A stretch of DNA of 64,000 bases, from positions 1 through 64,000 of the forward strand of contig JADKIC010000032.1 of assembly GCA_016721435.1 (NCBI GenBank). Direction: 5' to 3'. This document shows positions 31,000-40,711 of the stretch, one piece after another. The notes below the pieces were generated by a model. The model did no database searches. It was given only the letters and a program-made list of their open reading frames with translations, and had not been told where the DNA came from. Each line of letters opens with the position of its first letter. The stretch's first letter is position 1. The translations under genes and the position numbers were made by a program. The stretch is from Bacteroidota bacterium (lineage in GTDB: Bacteria > Bacteroidota > Bacteroidia > AKYH767-A > OLB10).

Positions 31000-33101
31000 T
31001 CAATGCTTGATAATGATTTTTTGGGAACCTGTTTTTCTTCCTACCCTATCTATCCCCTCTATAATATAAAGCCCATCGCTGATTATTGATGTGTTAACGA
31101 TAGCATTATTAGAGGAAGTTTGTAGTGTAAGCAGAATGCGTCCACTGATGTCGGATAGGCGAAATTGATCAACTGAAGAGTTGGACGAACGAACATAAAT
31201 ATTATCACTCGCGGGATTGGGAAAGCAGATTATACCATTCTTTTTTTCAGGATCGTCGCTAATTCCTGAAGTACTATTTCCGGGCTGATCATCACTATTG
31301 ATGAAATTGTTGGCTCTTAAACAAGCAAGAATAGCAGTTTCACCGTTATAATTATTATTGCCCCAGCCCGGAATATTTTGCAAGGGTAGCTCAGCGCCAC
31401 TCCCCGTATGTTTTCCAATCACAACAATGGAAGAGTCTGTTTTCCAGACTCCCATCAGTCGTACATTATCACCTCCGCTTTGTGTCAATGTATCCCAGGC
31501 GCCTACCAGCAAAGAGCTATAAAGTGGCTTTGAAAGGTCGGGAGTATATAATCTGACGAATTCATTCCAGCAGGAAAGTCCTCCATTTGCCTTAATTCTA
31601 TTTTTACCAATATATGTCGTGTTTACATTGGGCCATCCGGTGTTAGGATTTGGCCATCCATCGAGGTTGGGATCAGGATGTGCAGCACCAAGGCTACCGG
31701 TTCCTTCTGCATATTCGGCCATATAGGTGCTGTGATGGAGTGTGCCATCTGCTAGTTTTATTTTTCCAAGCCAGGAGATGTGAATATTTCCACTGGTGCC
31801 CGTAAACGTATTCTGAAATCCGTTAGCAGAAGGATTGGCCGCAATTTGATTACCCTCCCAAAGGTTTTCAATATTATTCCCATGACATCGGGCTGCTACT
31901 ACCAGGAAGGAATTTTGTTGTGGTAAAGAATAGTCAATTGCAAGCGCATCGAGGTATTGATCAGGGGTAGAGTTCACCGTATCACCGGCCGGTGTAATTT
32001 CATGGTATAGTCGTGACCACCATAGCAATGTGCCGTTCTGATCCATGGCCATCACCGCCGGTTCAAAATCGGGATTTCCTCCAGGCAAAATGCTCTTGCT
32101 GTTAAATCCAATGTACATCCGGTTATCCCTCCTGTCAATACATATCGATGAGGGACCATAGGTAAAGGTAGAAGAGGGGGGAATATCCCGTATACCCGGA
32201 CCGGAGGATGAATTTCCAGACACCCCGGGATTACAAGGACCATTGTACAGCACATCCAGTGGCCATTTTCCTTTTTCGTACCTCCGTTACCGTCAGACGT
32301 TGTGGTGTTGTAGTCTATAGCGGAAGTAGAGCGCAATTCGCAACGGTTCGCATCTCTTTTAAAAACAATGGCACTATAGGTCAGGTTGTTTATTCCGCCG
32401 GGATAGGAAGAAGCAGATCCATAATATTCGCCACCTCCATTTATCCAGTGAATTCTCCAATTGGTAACTACTTCATCGTTTCCGTCACTGTCAGTTCTAT
32501 AAATAGCTGACCAGTTATAGTCATGTGAATCCCCATATGCATACACCACCTTACCATCATTACCCACATCCCACGGCTGATAGGCATCCGGATATTGACC
32601 GGTAGCAGCCTTCACATTTTTCACCCAGGTGAATCCGGTTGGAATGCCATTCAGGAAATTATTATTCAGTTTTCCAATGAAGTATCCTCCGGTATTACTA
32701 TCCTGAGTATCGCCGCTGATGAAGATGTTTCCGGTGACCTGCCCGGGCACATTTGCAGTTTTGATAAATCGAAAATCTTCGGCTGCACCTGCAGGAAGTG
32801 AACAAACGGTTAAAATTTGTTGAAGTGTCGGATCCATCTCCAGAAGAAAGCAGATTTTACCTGTACCTTGGTTATTGCTGATTCCCGGATTACTCCATGC
32901 CATTTGTAAGGATGTAACGGGAATCCAATTTAAATTGTCAGCTGCACCAATCACTAAATAATTCCCATTAGAAAGTTGTAGCAGATCATTGAAGCTTTCA
33001 TTTCCAGTGTTTCCTGCATAAGTCACCAGTTGTTGTTGTGCCTTTAAGGATGAAGTAGATAATAAGAATCCTAATAGTAATAGTTGGAGTTTGTTCAGCA
33101 T
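31000..33101 (-). CDS. Secreted protein with T9SS type A sorting domain (one frame break)
   Basis: About 700 residues after repair. Signal peptide at the N terminus (MLNKLQLLLLGFLLSTSSLK). The body has beta-propeller-like stretches (SNGNYLVIGAADN; DNRMYIGFNSKS; VVAARCHGNNIE) and ends with a type A sorting domain (CFPNPASDNIYVRSSN; GLYIIEG). The frame breaks in a homopolymer at 32272-32276 (plus-strand T run), where the upstream frame KKENGHWMCC should become KGKWPLDVLYNGP. Exported, surface-attached or released; function not recognised. Confidence 0.8.
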
Positions 33102-33177
33102 ATATGTTAATAAGGATATAATTTAAGTTACATCAAGGGGTGAAATGAAATAAAAATCAGGAATTCCTTTCAGATGT

Positions 33178-33874
33178 TTATTCTTTGTTATGAAAATTGA
33201 TGGTTTGGTGAATGGTAAAAAGCACTTGTCTTTTATTACTTCTCTCATACATCTGCCAGAGCATCCCTCCTTCTATACGAAGATGAGGTGTAAGAAAGAA
33301 ACCTGCACTGCAAAGAAATCGATTTCTATCAAAAACCGGAGAGTCAAAATTGAGGAAGATTTCGTCCATTAGTATCAAGTATACGGCTCCTTTTTCTAAT
33401 TTGCTTTTATTTAGAGGAACTTGTACGTTTAGTTGATAGCGAAATCGTATATTGGATTTAGTGGAAAAGAAACGTTGTTCCAGCCGATATCGATGGGATA
33501 TGGTGGCCCTGTCTAATTGTGAATTCAATTGCAACTGCTGATGCAATCGCCGTTCTTCCGACGCAATCTTTGGTTGGTTTTCTTCTTTATATTGTTCCAC
33601 ATGGCTCCATGCTGCCCTGCTGAAAGTTGAAGTTTTTGCGCAGGTAAGTTATAGTAGATAGACCCTCGTATCAACCCCTGTTCAAGATCATGAAGAAATT
33701 CGTAGTTCCGTAAATTTAAATCAAGGTGGAGACCAACTATTTTCATTAAAATTTAAGCGAAAAATTATAATTAATCCAATAGCCGGTCTTTGAAGGTTGC
33801 GCATAGGAATATGCAACAGACAATAGTGTCGTTAGTAATAAGCAGGCTATAAATTGTCTTTTGATTTGTTTCAT
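33178..33874 (-). pseudogene. DUF2490-family outer membrane protein, multiply frame-interrupted
   Basis: Starts MKQIKRQFIACLLLTTLLSV (signal peptide) at 33874, overlapping the crcB stop as ATGA. The N-terminal frame ends near 33755. The reading continues as LHLDLNLRNYEFLHDLEQGL in a second frame and as QPKIASEERRLHQQLQL ... FDSPVFDRNRFLCSAGFF in a third, ending at 33178. DUF2490 proteins are predicted small beta-barrels of about 230 residues, which matches the summed length. Three breaks in 0.7 kb is more than elsewhere in the window, so this could be a genuine pseudogene or a low-quality patch. Last gene of the hpt-adk-obgE-PAP2-crcB run. Confidence 0.65.
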
Positions 33875-34239
33875 TTTTGCAGCATCCATGCCGCGCAGAA
33901 AGCAATCAGGCACACGACAACACTGACTAAAGTAGACGTAAGGGCCAGCCCGATGTGTCCGGCCCGGAACATTTCAAATCCTTCCATGGTAAAAGTTGAA
34001 AATGTGCTAAGTCCGCCGCAAAATCCGATGCCGATGAAGAGTCGCTGATGTTCAAAATTGCCGGGGCGAAGAGCTATTGTAGCTACCACAAATCCAAGAA
34101 GAGCAGAGGCGATGATATTCGCAGCAAGCGTATGCCAGGGAATACTGCTTTGAATGGACTTCTGCATGAATAAGCCCAGAAGATATCTCGCCACACTGCC
34201 TAACCCACCCCCGATGAATACAAGTAGAATATTATTCAT
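33871..34239 (-). CDS. crcB: Fluoride efflux channel CrcB/FluC
   Basis: 122 residues from ATG at 34239 (MNNILLVFIGGGLGSVARYL). Four membrane helices and the family signatures GGGLGSVARY, the N of TLAANIIASALLG, and GFCGGLSTFSTF, whose phenylalanines line the fluoride pore. FluC works as a dual-topology dimer that exports fluoride. It overlaps the PAP2 gene upstream by eight bases and the DUF2490 gene downstream by four. No fluoride riboswitch is visible. Confidence 0.92.
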   Translation of the reverse strand: MNNILLVFIGGGLGSVARYLLGLFMQKSIQSSIPWHTLAANIIASALLGFVVATIALRPGNFEHQRLFIGIGFCGGLSTFSTFTMEGFEMFRAGHIGLALTSTLVSVVVCLIAFCAAWMLQK

Positions 34240-34822
34240 GTGTAACAGCAATTTTATCGGAAACTTTGATGGTTTGACGGAACAATGTAGAAAAAATTAC
34301 TGCCAGAATGAAGCCTAAGGCCCATCCGCAAAGTACATCTAGCGGATAATGTGCGCCCAAGTAGATTCTGCTGTAACCATTCAAGAGCACAAAAGCCAGT
34401 AATTCGAGTTGAAAGATCTTACTACTCCGTGGTAAAACAAGAAGTATAAACACCGCCAATGCCATCGTATTTGCAGCATGTGAACTGACAAAACCAAATT
34501 GCCCCCCGCATTTATCGTTTACCAAATGTACCCATTCCTGAAGTGCAGGATCATGACAGGGCCGGAGTCGTTCAGTGGTATTTTTTAATAAGGTGGAAAG
34601 CTGATCACTTACTGCAATAAGGGCAGCAATTATTGGGAAGAAGTAAAGTGTTTTTCCGGCATAAGTTTTATAAAGTACATAAAGTAACCAGGCATAAAAT
34701 GGGATCCAGGTAAATTTTTGACTCACCCAATACAGGATAAAATCGACAATGGGATCATGCGCTCCGTTGATGAAAAGAAACAGGCGGGTGTCAAGCTGTT
34801 GTATCCAGAACGGGAGTTGCAT
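34232..34822 (-). CDS. PAP2-superfamily membrane phosphatase
   Basis: 196 residues, about five or six membrane helices. The three-part PAP2 active site is present: KNTTERLRP (KxxxxxxRP), FVSSHAAN (an SSH variant of PSGH) and SRIYLGAHYPLDV (SRxxxxxHxxxD). Likely hydrolyses lipid phosphates such as undecaprenyl pyrophosphate or phosphatidylglycerol phosphate at the outer face of the inner membrane. Four bases separate it from obgE, so they are probably in one operon. Confidence 0.88.
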   Translation of the reverse strand: MQLPFWIQQLDTRLFLFINGAHDPIVDFILYWVSQKFTWIPFYAWLLYVLYKTYAGKTLYFFPIIAALIAVSDQLSTLLKNTTERLRPCHDPALQEWVHLVNDKCGGQFGFVSSHAANTMALAVFILLVLPRSSKIFQLELLAFVLLNGYSRIYLGAHYPLDVLCGWALGFILAVIFSTLFRQTIKVSDKIAVTHE

Positions 34823-34826
34823 GCAT

Positions 34827-35858
34827 TTATCGAGAAAGGAATGATCGTTCGTTCATCTGATCCCAAAGGACATCTTTCAGTTCTGTAATTCCCTTTCCTG
34901 TAACAGAAGAAATGAAGAGAACAGGTACAGCAGTGCCATCCGATTGTTTGTCTGTTGGTGTTTCCGCCATCATCGCTCGCTGTAATTCATCATCAATCAT
35001 GTCAGTTTTTGTGATAGCAATCACACGCCGTTTATCGAGTAATTCCGGATTGTGCAAACGCAGTTCATTGATTAATATTTCATATTCCTTGCACAAATCT
35101 TTTGCATCGACCGGCACCATAAACAGCAATACTGAATTCCGTTCAATATGTCGCAGAAAGCGTGATCCGAGTCCTTTTCCCGCATGGGCTCCCTCGATGA
35201 TTCCCGGAATATCGGCCATTACGAAGGATTTGGAATCACGGTATTTGACGATGCCCAGATTGGGTACGAGAGTGGTAAAAGGATAATCAGCGATTTCCGG
35301 CTTGGCTGCAGAGACAACAGAGAGCAAGGTGCTTTTACCTGCATTCGGAAATCCGACTAATCCTACATCAGCGAGTAATTTTAATTCGAGTATTTTCCAC
35401 TCTTCTCTGCCGTTTTCTCCGGGCTGAGCAAAACGTGGAGTTTGCAGGGTGGATGTTTTAAAATGGCAATTGCCTTTGCCACCCCGTCCTCCGGGGACAA
35501 TTATTTCTTCTTGTCCGTCAAACTCAATTTCAAAATGCTTTTCTCCCGTTTCGGCATCTCTGGCGATAGTCCCCAATGGAACTTCAAGAATGATATCTTC
35601 TCCATCAGCCCCTGTTTTGAGGGTGCTGCCACCACCCTGACCCGGTTCAGCAATGACATGCTTTCTGTATTTGAGATGCAGCAAGGTCCAGTGTTGCGCA
35701 TTTCCTCTTACGATGATATGTCCGCCTCTTCCCCCATCACCACCATCAGGACCACCTTTGGCTGTGAATTTATCTCTGTGAAAATGAACGGCACCTGCAC
35801 CACCTGCTCCTGAGCGGCAACAGATTTTTACGTAGTCAACAAAATTAGTTCCGGACAT
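34827..35858 (-). CDS. obgE: Obg-family GTPase ObgE/CgtA
   Basis: 343 residues. The N-terminal glycine-rich Obg fold (about 1-160; GGPDGGDGGRGGHIIVRGN) is followed by the GTPase domain: G1 GFPNAGKST near 170, switch region DYPFTTLVPNLG, G3 DIPGIIEGAHAGKGLG, G4 TKTD, SSVTGKGI. Acts in large-subunit ribosome assembly and the stringent response. No extended C-terminal OCT domain, as usual in this phylum. Lies 80 bases after adk. Confidence 0.96.
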   Translation of the reverse strand: MSGTNFVDYVKICCRSGAGGAGAVHFHRDKFTAKGGPDGGDGGRGGHIIVRGNAQHWTLLHLKYRKHVIAEPGQGGGSTLKTGADGEDIILEVPLGTIARDAETGEKHFEIEFDGQEEIIVPGGRGGKGNCHFKTSTLQTPRFAQPGENGREEWKILELKLLADVGLVGFPNAGKSTLLSVVSAAKPEIADYPFTTLVPNLGIVKYRDSKSFVMADIPGIIEGAHAGKGLGSRFLRHIERNSVLLFMVPVDAKDLCKEYEILINELRLHNPELLDKRRVIAITKTDMIDDELQRAMMAETPTDKQSDGTAVPVLFISSVTGKGITELKDVLWDQMNERSFLSR

Positions 35859-35938
35859 TATATTTTTTTGGTAAGTTATTTTTTAGATTTTGATATCTGC
35901 GCTCATCGTTAACATCCGCGTCAGCCGCGTTCAATAAA

Positions 35939-36523
35939 TTAATTTGCGATGGACCTTATCGCATCGCAGAGACGGCTGAAGATGTCATCTATACTGCCAA
36001 TGCCATCAATCCCTGTGTATTTATTTTGCGCCTGATAATAATCCCGCACAGGTTCGGTTTCGTTACGGTACACATCAATCCGCTTCTGAATGATAGCCGG
36101 ATCTTTGTCATCCGGACGTCCTGAATCTTGTCCGCGGAGAAGCAATCTCTTTTTTAATTCTTCTTCTTCCACCTCCAATGCAAGCATCATCGTTATAGAT
36201 GTGTTTTTTGTAGCGAGGAAATTATCCAGTGCTTTCGCTTGTGCCGGTGTGCGTGGAAAGCCATCGAAGATATAACCTTTCGCATCCGGTGATTTATCAG
36301 CTTCTGATTCCAGCATACGGATTGTCACTTCATCCGGCACCAGTTGACCCTGATCCATAAAACTTTTTGCAAGGTTTCCCAACTCTGTTCCACCTTTGAT
36401 GTTCGCTCTGAAAATATCTCCGGTCGAGAGATGAACGAGTTGATATTTCTCAATCAGTTTAGCACTTTGAGTGCCTTTACCTGCTCCCGGAGGGCCGAAG
36501 AGTACAATGTTCAGCATATTCAT
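35939..36523 (-). CDS. adk: Adenylate kinase
   Basis: 194 residues, short type without the zinc-finger LID. P-loop GPPGAGKGT (9-17), NMP-binding segment HLSTGDIFRANI, DGFPRTPAQAKALD, LID region RGQDSGRPDDKDP. Converts ATP + AMP to two ADP. Two bases separate it from the hpt stop, and the two genes handle purine nucleotides together. Confidence 0.97.
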   Translation of the reverse strand: MNMLNIVLFGPPGAGKGTQSAKLIEKYQLVHLSTGDIFRANIKGGTELGNLAKSFMDQGQLVPDEVTIRMLESEADKSPDAKGYIFDGFPRTPAQAKALDNFLATKNTSITMMLALEVEEEELKKRLLLRGQDSGRPDDKDPAIIQKRIDVYRNETEPVRDYYQAQNKYTGIDGIGSIDDIFSRLCDAIRSIAN

Positions 36524-36524
36524 T

Positions 36525-37061
36525 TTATGATTTTAACTGGTAAATATCTGCGAGGTTTCTTCCCAGCCCGTCATAATCGAGGCCATAGCCCACTACAAAT
36601 GCAGGAGGTATTTCGAATCCTATATAGTCGGGCTTTATAGCATGGCGAAGAGCGGTGGGTTTAAAAAGTATCGTAGCAAATTTGATACTGGCCGGATTCT
36701 TCTTTTTAATCTCGTCGATCAAATATACTGCCGTATCTCCTGTATCAACAATATCTTCAACGATGATAATGTCGCGACCGGTGATGTCATCATTAATACC
36801 CATTACGTTTCTTACTTTGCCGGAACTTTCGGTACCATGGTACGAACTCACCCTGATAAATCCGATTTCACAGGCGGATTTGATATGACGAAGCAGATCG
36901 GCCATGAAAATCACAGAGCCGTTCAAGACCCCAATCAGCAATGGTTTTTTTCCGGCATAATCAGTATCAATGGCCGCACCCAGCTCAGCTACTCTCTTTT
37001 GGATGAGATCAGCAGTAATGAAGGGAGAGAAGGTTTTGTCGTGAACGTTTACGTCTGGCAT
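36525..37061 (-). CDS. hpt: Hypoxanthine phosphoribosyltransferase
   Basis: 178 residues. PRPP-binding loop IIVEDIVDTGDTAVYL near 100-115, flexible loop SSYHGTESSGKV, and the base-binding tail YIGFEIPPAFVVGYGLDYDG. Salvages hypoxanthine and guanine to IMP and GMP. First gene of the minus-strand run hpt-adk-obgE-PAP2-crcB-DUF2490. A near-consensus -7 box (TACCTTCG, one mismatch) lies shortly before its ATG. Confidence 0.95.
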   Translation of the reverse strand: MPDVNVHDKTFSPFITADLIQKRVAELGAAIDTDYAGKKPLLIGVLNGSVIFMADLLRHIKSACEIGFIRVSSYHGTESSGKVRNVMGINDDITGRDIIIVEDIVDTGDTAVYLIDEIKKKNPASIKFATILFKPTALRHAIKPDYIGFEIPPAFVVGYGLDYDGLGRNLADIYQLKS

Positions 37062-37217
37062 AAGAGGCGCGAAGGTAAGAAAAAAGGTGGCTTGTCGTAA
37101 TTATTTGTATTCGTTTAAAAACAGGTAAGCCGCATTTGAGTGTTATTTTTGCCGGAATTTAAGTGTTTGATCAATCAAAATTTGCAGCGCATGTATAAAA
37201 TCAGTTATTTTAGCAGT

Positions 37218-37454
37218 ATGAAGTCAAACCTAATCAAACTTGAACTGCTTCAGTGGTTAAAGGAATTGCAAGACAAGAATACGCTGCAATCACTCTTCCA
37301 TTTTAAGCAAATTCAGGAAAGCAATGATTGGTGGGAAGGCCTTACAGAGAAGCAGAAAGAGGAGATTGAACTTGGAATGAAGCAAGCAAAGGAAGGAAAC
37401 ACATATTCAAGTTCAGAAGTCTGGAAAAAATATGGCCGCTCACCTAAAGATTGA
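37218..37454 (+). CDS. Putative type II antitoxin
   Basis: 78 residues from ATG at 37218 (MKSNLIKLELLQWLKELQDK); an earlier start at 37140 or 37191 in the same frame is possible. Mostly helical and charged, with WWEGLTEKQKEEIELGMKQA and a C-terminal YSSSEVWKKYGR. The same layout (ALTEEQKE-like helix, then a short 'kyg' tail) is seen in small antitoxins paired with RelE/ParE toxins in Bacteroidota. It overlaps the toxin gene by 23 bases. Confidence 0.75.
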   Translation: MKSNLIKLELLQWLKELQDKNTLQSLFHFKQIQESNDWWEGLTEKQKEEIELGMKQAKEGNTYSSSEVWKKYGRSPKD

Positions 37455-37728
37455 ATGGTCTGAATTGGCAGTTCTGCAGCTCGATAATTTTTATAACTAT
37501 TTACTTGTAGAGTGGTCATTGGTTGAAGCCGAACAATTTCTAGACCGTGTGCAGGAATTCGAATTGGTTGTCTCTTTATTTCCCAGAGCCTTTATCGCGA
37601 GCAAACGACACAAGAGTTGTAGAATTGGTTTAATTCACAAGAATATTTCCGCAGTGTATGGAATTTATAAAGGTAAAATAATTGTTTTTTCTTTGGTAGA
37701 TAACCGATCTTCTCACATTGAAAGATAA
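37432..37728 (+). CDS. RelE/ParE-family toxin
   Basis: 98 residues (MAAHLKIEWSELAVLQLDNF). The ParE/RelE fold is visible as an N-terminal strand (KIEWSELAVLQL), two helices (YNYLLVEWSLVEAEQFLDRV), and C-terminal strands (CRIGLIHKNISAVYGIYKGKIIVFSLVDNR). Probably inhibits translation or gyrase; the target cannot be told from sequence. Partner antitoxin overlaps directly upstream. Confidence 0.82.
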   Translation: MAAHLKIEWSELAVLQLDNFYNYLLVEWSLVEAEQFLDRVQEFELVVSLFPRAFIASKRHKSCRIGLIHKNISAVYGIYKGKIIVFSLVDNRSSHIER

Positions 37729-38003
37729 CTGTATCGTTTAAAGAGAATTTAATAGCCTGATTATTTCAAATCGTTTTTTAAAAGTGGTTTTACAGTGAAA
37801 GCTTATTTGAATCCATTACCTAATTTACTCTTTTAAACAACCTTCAAGAACCCATTTTTCAATGAACTAAAGGTGTTTAAAATGAAAAAGAGCCCAAATT
37901 TATTTTTTCTTTAATTACTGATTTACAAACGCTTCGAAGGAATAAACATTTGTATTCGTTTATAGATGGTTACCCTTGATTTTCAATGTATTTTTGCACC
38001 ACT

Positions 38004-39151
38004 ATGAGTTTTCAATTCGCCGGACAACAGTTCCGATTAGGTATATTGGGTGGAGGGCAACTGGGAAGGATGCTGATTCAGGAAGCTATAAATCTGAATA
38101 TCAGCACTTCTGTAATGGATCCGGATGCCAATGCGCCCTGTCGTCATCTCTGTGAGCACTTCACCCATGCCGATTTCCGGTCGGAGGAAGATGTGTACCG
38201 ATTTGGAAAAGAGTGCAGTATGATTACAGTAGAGATTGAGCATGTGAATACGCAGGCTTTATTGCGATTGGAAGCCGAGGGAATTCCCGTTTTTCCGCAG
38301 CCCTTGCTCCTTCGAATGGTTCAGGATAAAGGGTTGCAGAAGGAGTTTTTTATTACCCATGGAATTCCAACAGCCACTTTTGCATTGGTAAAAGATAGAA
38401 CAGAGTTGCAAAAAATGGAAGCCCATCTGCCGGGTATGCTTAAGTTGCGCAAGGGCGGATATGATGGGAAAGGGGTGATGAAGCTACGATCAGTTGCTGA
38501 TATCGAGTCAGCGTTTGAAGGACCTTGTGTGCTCGAAGAAATGGTAGACTTCTCCATGGAAATTGCTGTCATTGTTTCACGGAATCATCTGGGGGAGATC
38601 AGTCATTTCCCTGTAGTGGAGATGGAGTTTAATCCGCAAGCCAATCTCGTCGAATTTTTATGTAGTCCGGCACGGATAAGTAAGTCAATTGAAGAAACTG
38701 CTATCGCTATTGCGCGAAAAGTGATCGATAAAATGGGTCTGGTAGGAATTCTTGCGGTGGAGATGTTTGTCACCCGGCAAGGCGATGTGCTGGTGAACGA
38801 GATTGCACCTCGTCCTCACAACAGCGGACACCAAACCATTGAAGGAAATATCACCTCACAATATGCACAGCATCTACGAGCAATAATGGGTTTGCCTCCC
38901 GGTGATACGTCAACGGTTAGGCCGGCAGTTATGATCAATCTGCTCGGAGAGGCCGATCATTCAGGCGAAGCGCATTATACCGGTATTGAAGAAGTGATGA
39001 AATGGCCGGGTGTTTATGTCCATCTCTACGGCAAAAAATAACAAAACCTTTCCGTAAAATGGGGCATGTCACGATTACTGCTGATCATCTTGAAGAAGCT
39101 ATACAATTGTCAAAGAAGGTGCAAAGAACATTAAAAGTAATCACGAATTAG
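38004..39151 (+). CDS. purK: N5-carboxyaminoimidazole ribonucleotide synthase PurK (one frame break)
   Basis: ATP-grasp enzyme that carboxylates AIR to N5-CAIR in purine synthesis. Starts MSFQFAGQQFRLGILGGGQL, with GILGGGQLGRML, MLKLRKGGYDGKGVM, LEEMVDFSMEIAVIV and VNEIAPRPHNSGHQTIE. The frame stops at 39041 after GVYVHLYGKK, but ITKPFRKMGHVTITADHLE continues in the next frame to TAG at 39151. One A missing from the run at 39033-39038 explains it, and the repaired length of 382 residues is normal. A TATTTTTG -7 box lies seven bases before the ATG. Followed by purE. Confidence 0.93.
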
Positions 39152-39194
39152 GACGCTTCACTGGGAGGAACGTTCGCTTCACACACTGGGAAGT

Positions 39195-39295
39195 CATTGA
39201 ACATTAAACTATAAACATTGAACTTTAACTCTTAAACCATGAAGCAGAATCGCAAAAGCGATACGCTTCATGGTAAACCTTAAACCTTAAACATG
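39195..39295 (+). repeat. Heptad-hairpin leader element, copy 2 (upstream of purE)
   Basis: Six heptads at 39195-39236 (CATTGAA, CATTAAA, CTATAAA, CATTGAA, CTTTAAC, TCTTAAA), then a stem-loop with CCATGAAGC (39237-39245) and GCTTCATGG (39265-39273) enclosing ATCGC-AAAA-GCGAT. Heptads TAAACCT, TAAACCT and TAAACAT(G) follow; the ATG of purE at 39293 is part of the last heptad. It matches the copy upstream of the pirin gene over the whole hairpin, with one base difference in the loop. Confidence 0.85.
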
Positions 39296-39817
39296 ACTTT
39301 AGTTGGAATAATAATGGGTAGTGAAAGTGATCTTCCTGTAATGAAAGACGCTGCGGAAGTACTTGATCAATTGGGAGTGGCTTATGAAATGACCATTGTT
39401 TCGGCGCATCGGACTCCTGAACGGATGTTTAGCTATGCAAATGAAGCTGCAGGTCGAGGGATTAAGGTAATCATTGCAGGTGCAGGAGGAGCGGCACACT
39501 TACCGGGTATGACCGCTTCAGTAACACCACTGCCCGTGATTGGTGTGCCGGTGAAATCATCCAACAGCATTGATGGATGGGATTCAATTCTTTCTATTTT
39601 GCAAATGCCAAATGGTGTACCCGTAGCAACGGTAGCATTGAATGCAGCCAAAAATGCAGGAATTCTTGCCGCTCAAATTTTAGCTGTTGCTGATCCGAAA
39701 TTGATGAAGAGAATTGTTACCTATAAAGAATCTCTGAAGGATAAAGTTATGGATTCTGCCCTGAAAATGGAAAAGGAAAAAACAGTGAAACCCGGTAAAG
39801 CAAAAGCAAAAAAATAA
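39293..39817 (+). CDS. purE: N5-carboxyaminoimidazole ribonucleotide mutase PurE
   Basis: 174 residues. Class I PurE signatures: GIIMGSESDLPVMKDAAEVL, SAHRTPERM, IAGAGGAAHLPGMTAS and GVPVKSS. Converts N5-CAIR to CAIR, the step after PurK, whose gene ends 141 bases upstream. A lysine-rich tail (KEKTVKPGKAKAKK) extends past the usual end. The heptad-hairpin leader lies in the purK-purE gap and may set purE expression or processing. Confidence 0.96.
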   Translation: MTLVGIIMGSESDLPVMKDAAEVLDQLGVAYEMTIVSAHRTPERMFSYANEAAGRGIKVIIAGAGGAAHLPGMTASVTPLPVIGVPVKSSNSIDGWDSILSILQMPNGVPVATVALNAAKNAGILAAQILAVADPKLMKRIVTYKESLKDKVMDSALKMEKEKTVKPGKAKAKK

Positions 39818-39881
39818 TTCAGTACGCTAGTATATAAACTTTCTCCTTTCCTTTTTCTCCAGGGGGAATTATCATATTTCA

Positions 39882-40691
39882 ATGGAAAAAATAATCCTGA
39901 TCAGGCATTGCCTGTGTATTTCAGTACTCTTCATACCCTCATATCTCCTTGCTCAATTTCCGGTTTCGGCAGATAGAGTAGGGGCTGGTGCTTGTTTCTT
40001 ATTTTCCGGCAATGCTTTTTCCGGAAGTTTTGGAAATATGGCAGCTATGGATTCTGCCTACAGCATCAGTGCAGGCGTGTATAGCAGTCGCTCTTTTTTG
40101 TTGAGTGAATTAAATGAATCAGGAATAGCCTGCAATTTTCGATTGCCTTCGTCTACTTTTTTTTCCGGTGGATATGCGATGAAGGGCTATGCACTTTACA
40201 GACGTTATTATTTATCGGCTGCGCTTGCCAAACGCTTCGGCAACGACTTTCATGCGGGAGTGAGATTCGAAGTGCAGGGTGTTGAACAAGGAGAGAATTA
40301 TGGAAGCACACGAAACTACAGTTGCAGCGGTGCCGCACTGATGAGACTAAGTTCGAAGTTAGATGCGGCTACCTTTTTTAACATTCCGGTTGATACAAAA
40401 AGTGAGTTGGCATCCACTGATTTTTCCATGGGGGTTCGCTTTCGGTTCTCCGGAATGTTTCATGTCATCGCTGAATCTTCTTTGATACAGCAATCGTTTG
40501 AATTCAGAGGGTCATTTAATTATTTCGTTCATAAAAGGATTTTGATTTCGGGAGGCATGGGCGGTAGAAATCTTTCGCTTTCTTTTGGTTGTACGATGGA
40601 ATTGAAAAGCTTTAAATTGATGATTGCTGCCGCGCATCGGCCGGTGCTTGGATTTAGTCCGGCAGTAGGTCTTTCAATGGGTCGTCCGTAA
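39882..40691 (+). CDS. Outer-membrane or exported hypothetical protein (predicted beta-barrel)
   Basis: 269 residues with an N-terminal signal peptide ending near YLLAQF. The remainder alternates polar and hydrophobic residues in glycine-rich strands (SGGYAMKGYALYRRYYLSAA; FNYFVHKRILISGGMGGRNL), as in 12- to 14-strand barrels. It resembles the hypothetical proteins often found before HhH-barrel proteins, but I cannot name a family. The next gene starts 20 bases downstream, so co-transcription is likely. Confidence 0.6.
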   Translation: MEKIILIRHCLCISVLFIPSYLLAQFPVSADRVGAGACFLFSGNAFSGSFGNMAAMDSAYSISAGVYSSRSFLLSELNESGIACNFRLPSSTFFSGGYAMKGYALYRRYYLSAALAKRFGNDFHAGVRFEVQGVEQGENYGSTRNYSCSGAALMRLSSKLDAATFFNIPVDTKSELASTDFSMGVRFRFSGMFHVIAESSLIQQSFEFRGSFNYFVHKRILISGGMGGRNLSLSFGCTMELKSFKLMIAAAHRPVLGFSPAVGLSMGRP

Positions 40692-40711
40692 ATTTTATAA
40701 CGTTGGTGAAT

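Noticed and set aside
33871..34260. Fluoride riboswitch controlling crcB
   Set aside because: crcB overlaps the upstream gene by eight bases, leaving no leader, and no riboswitch-like sequence is seen there.
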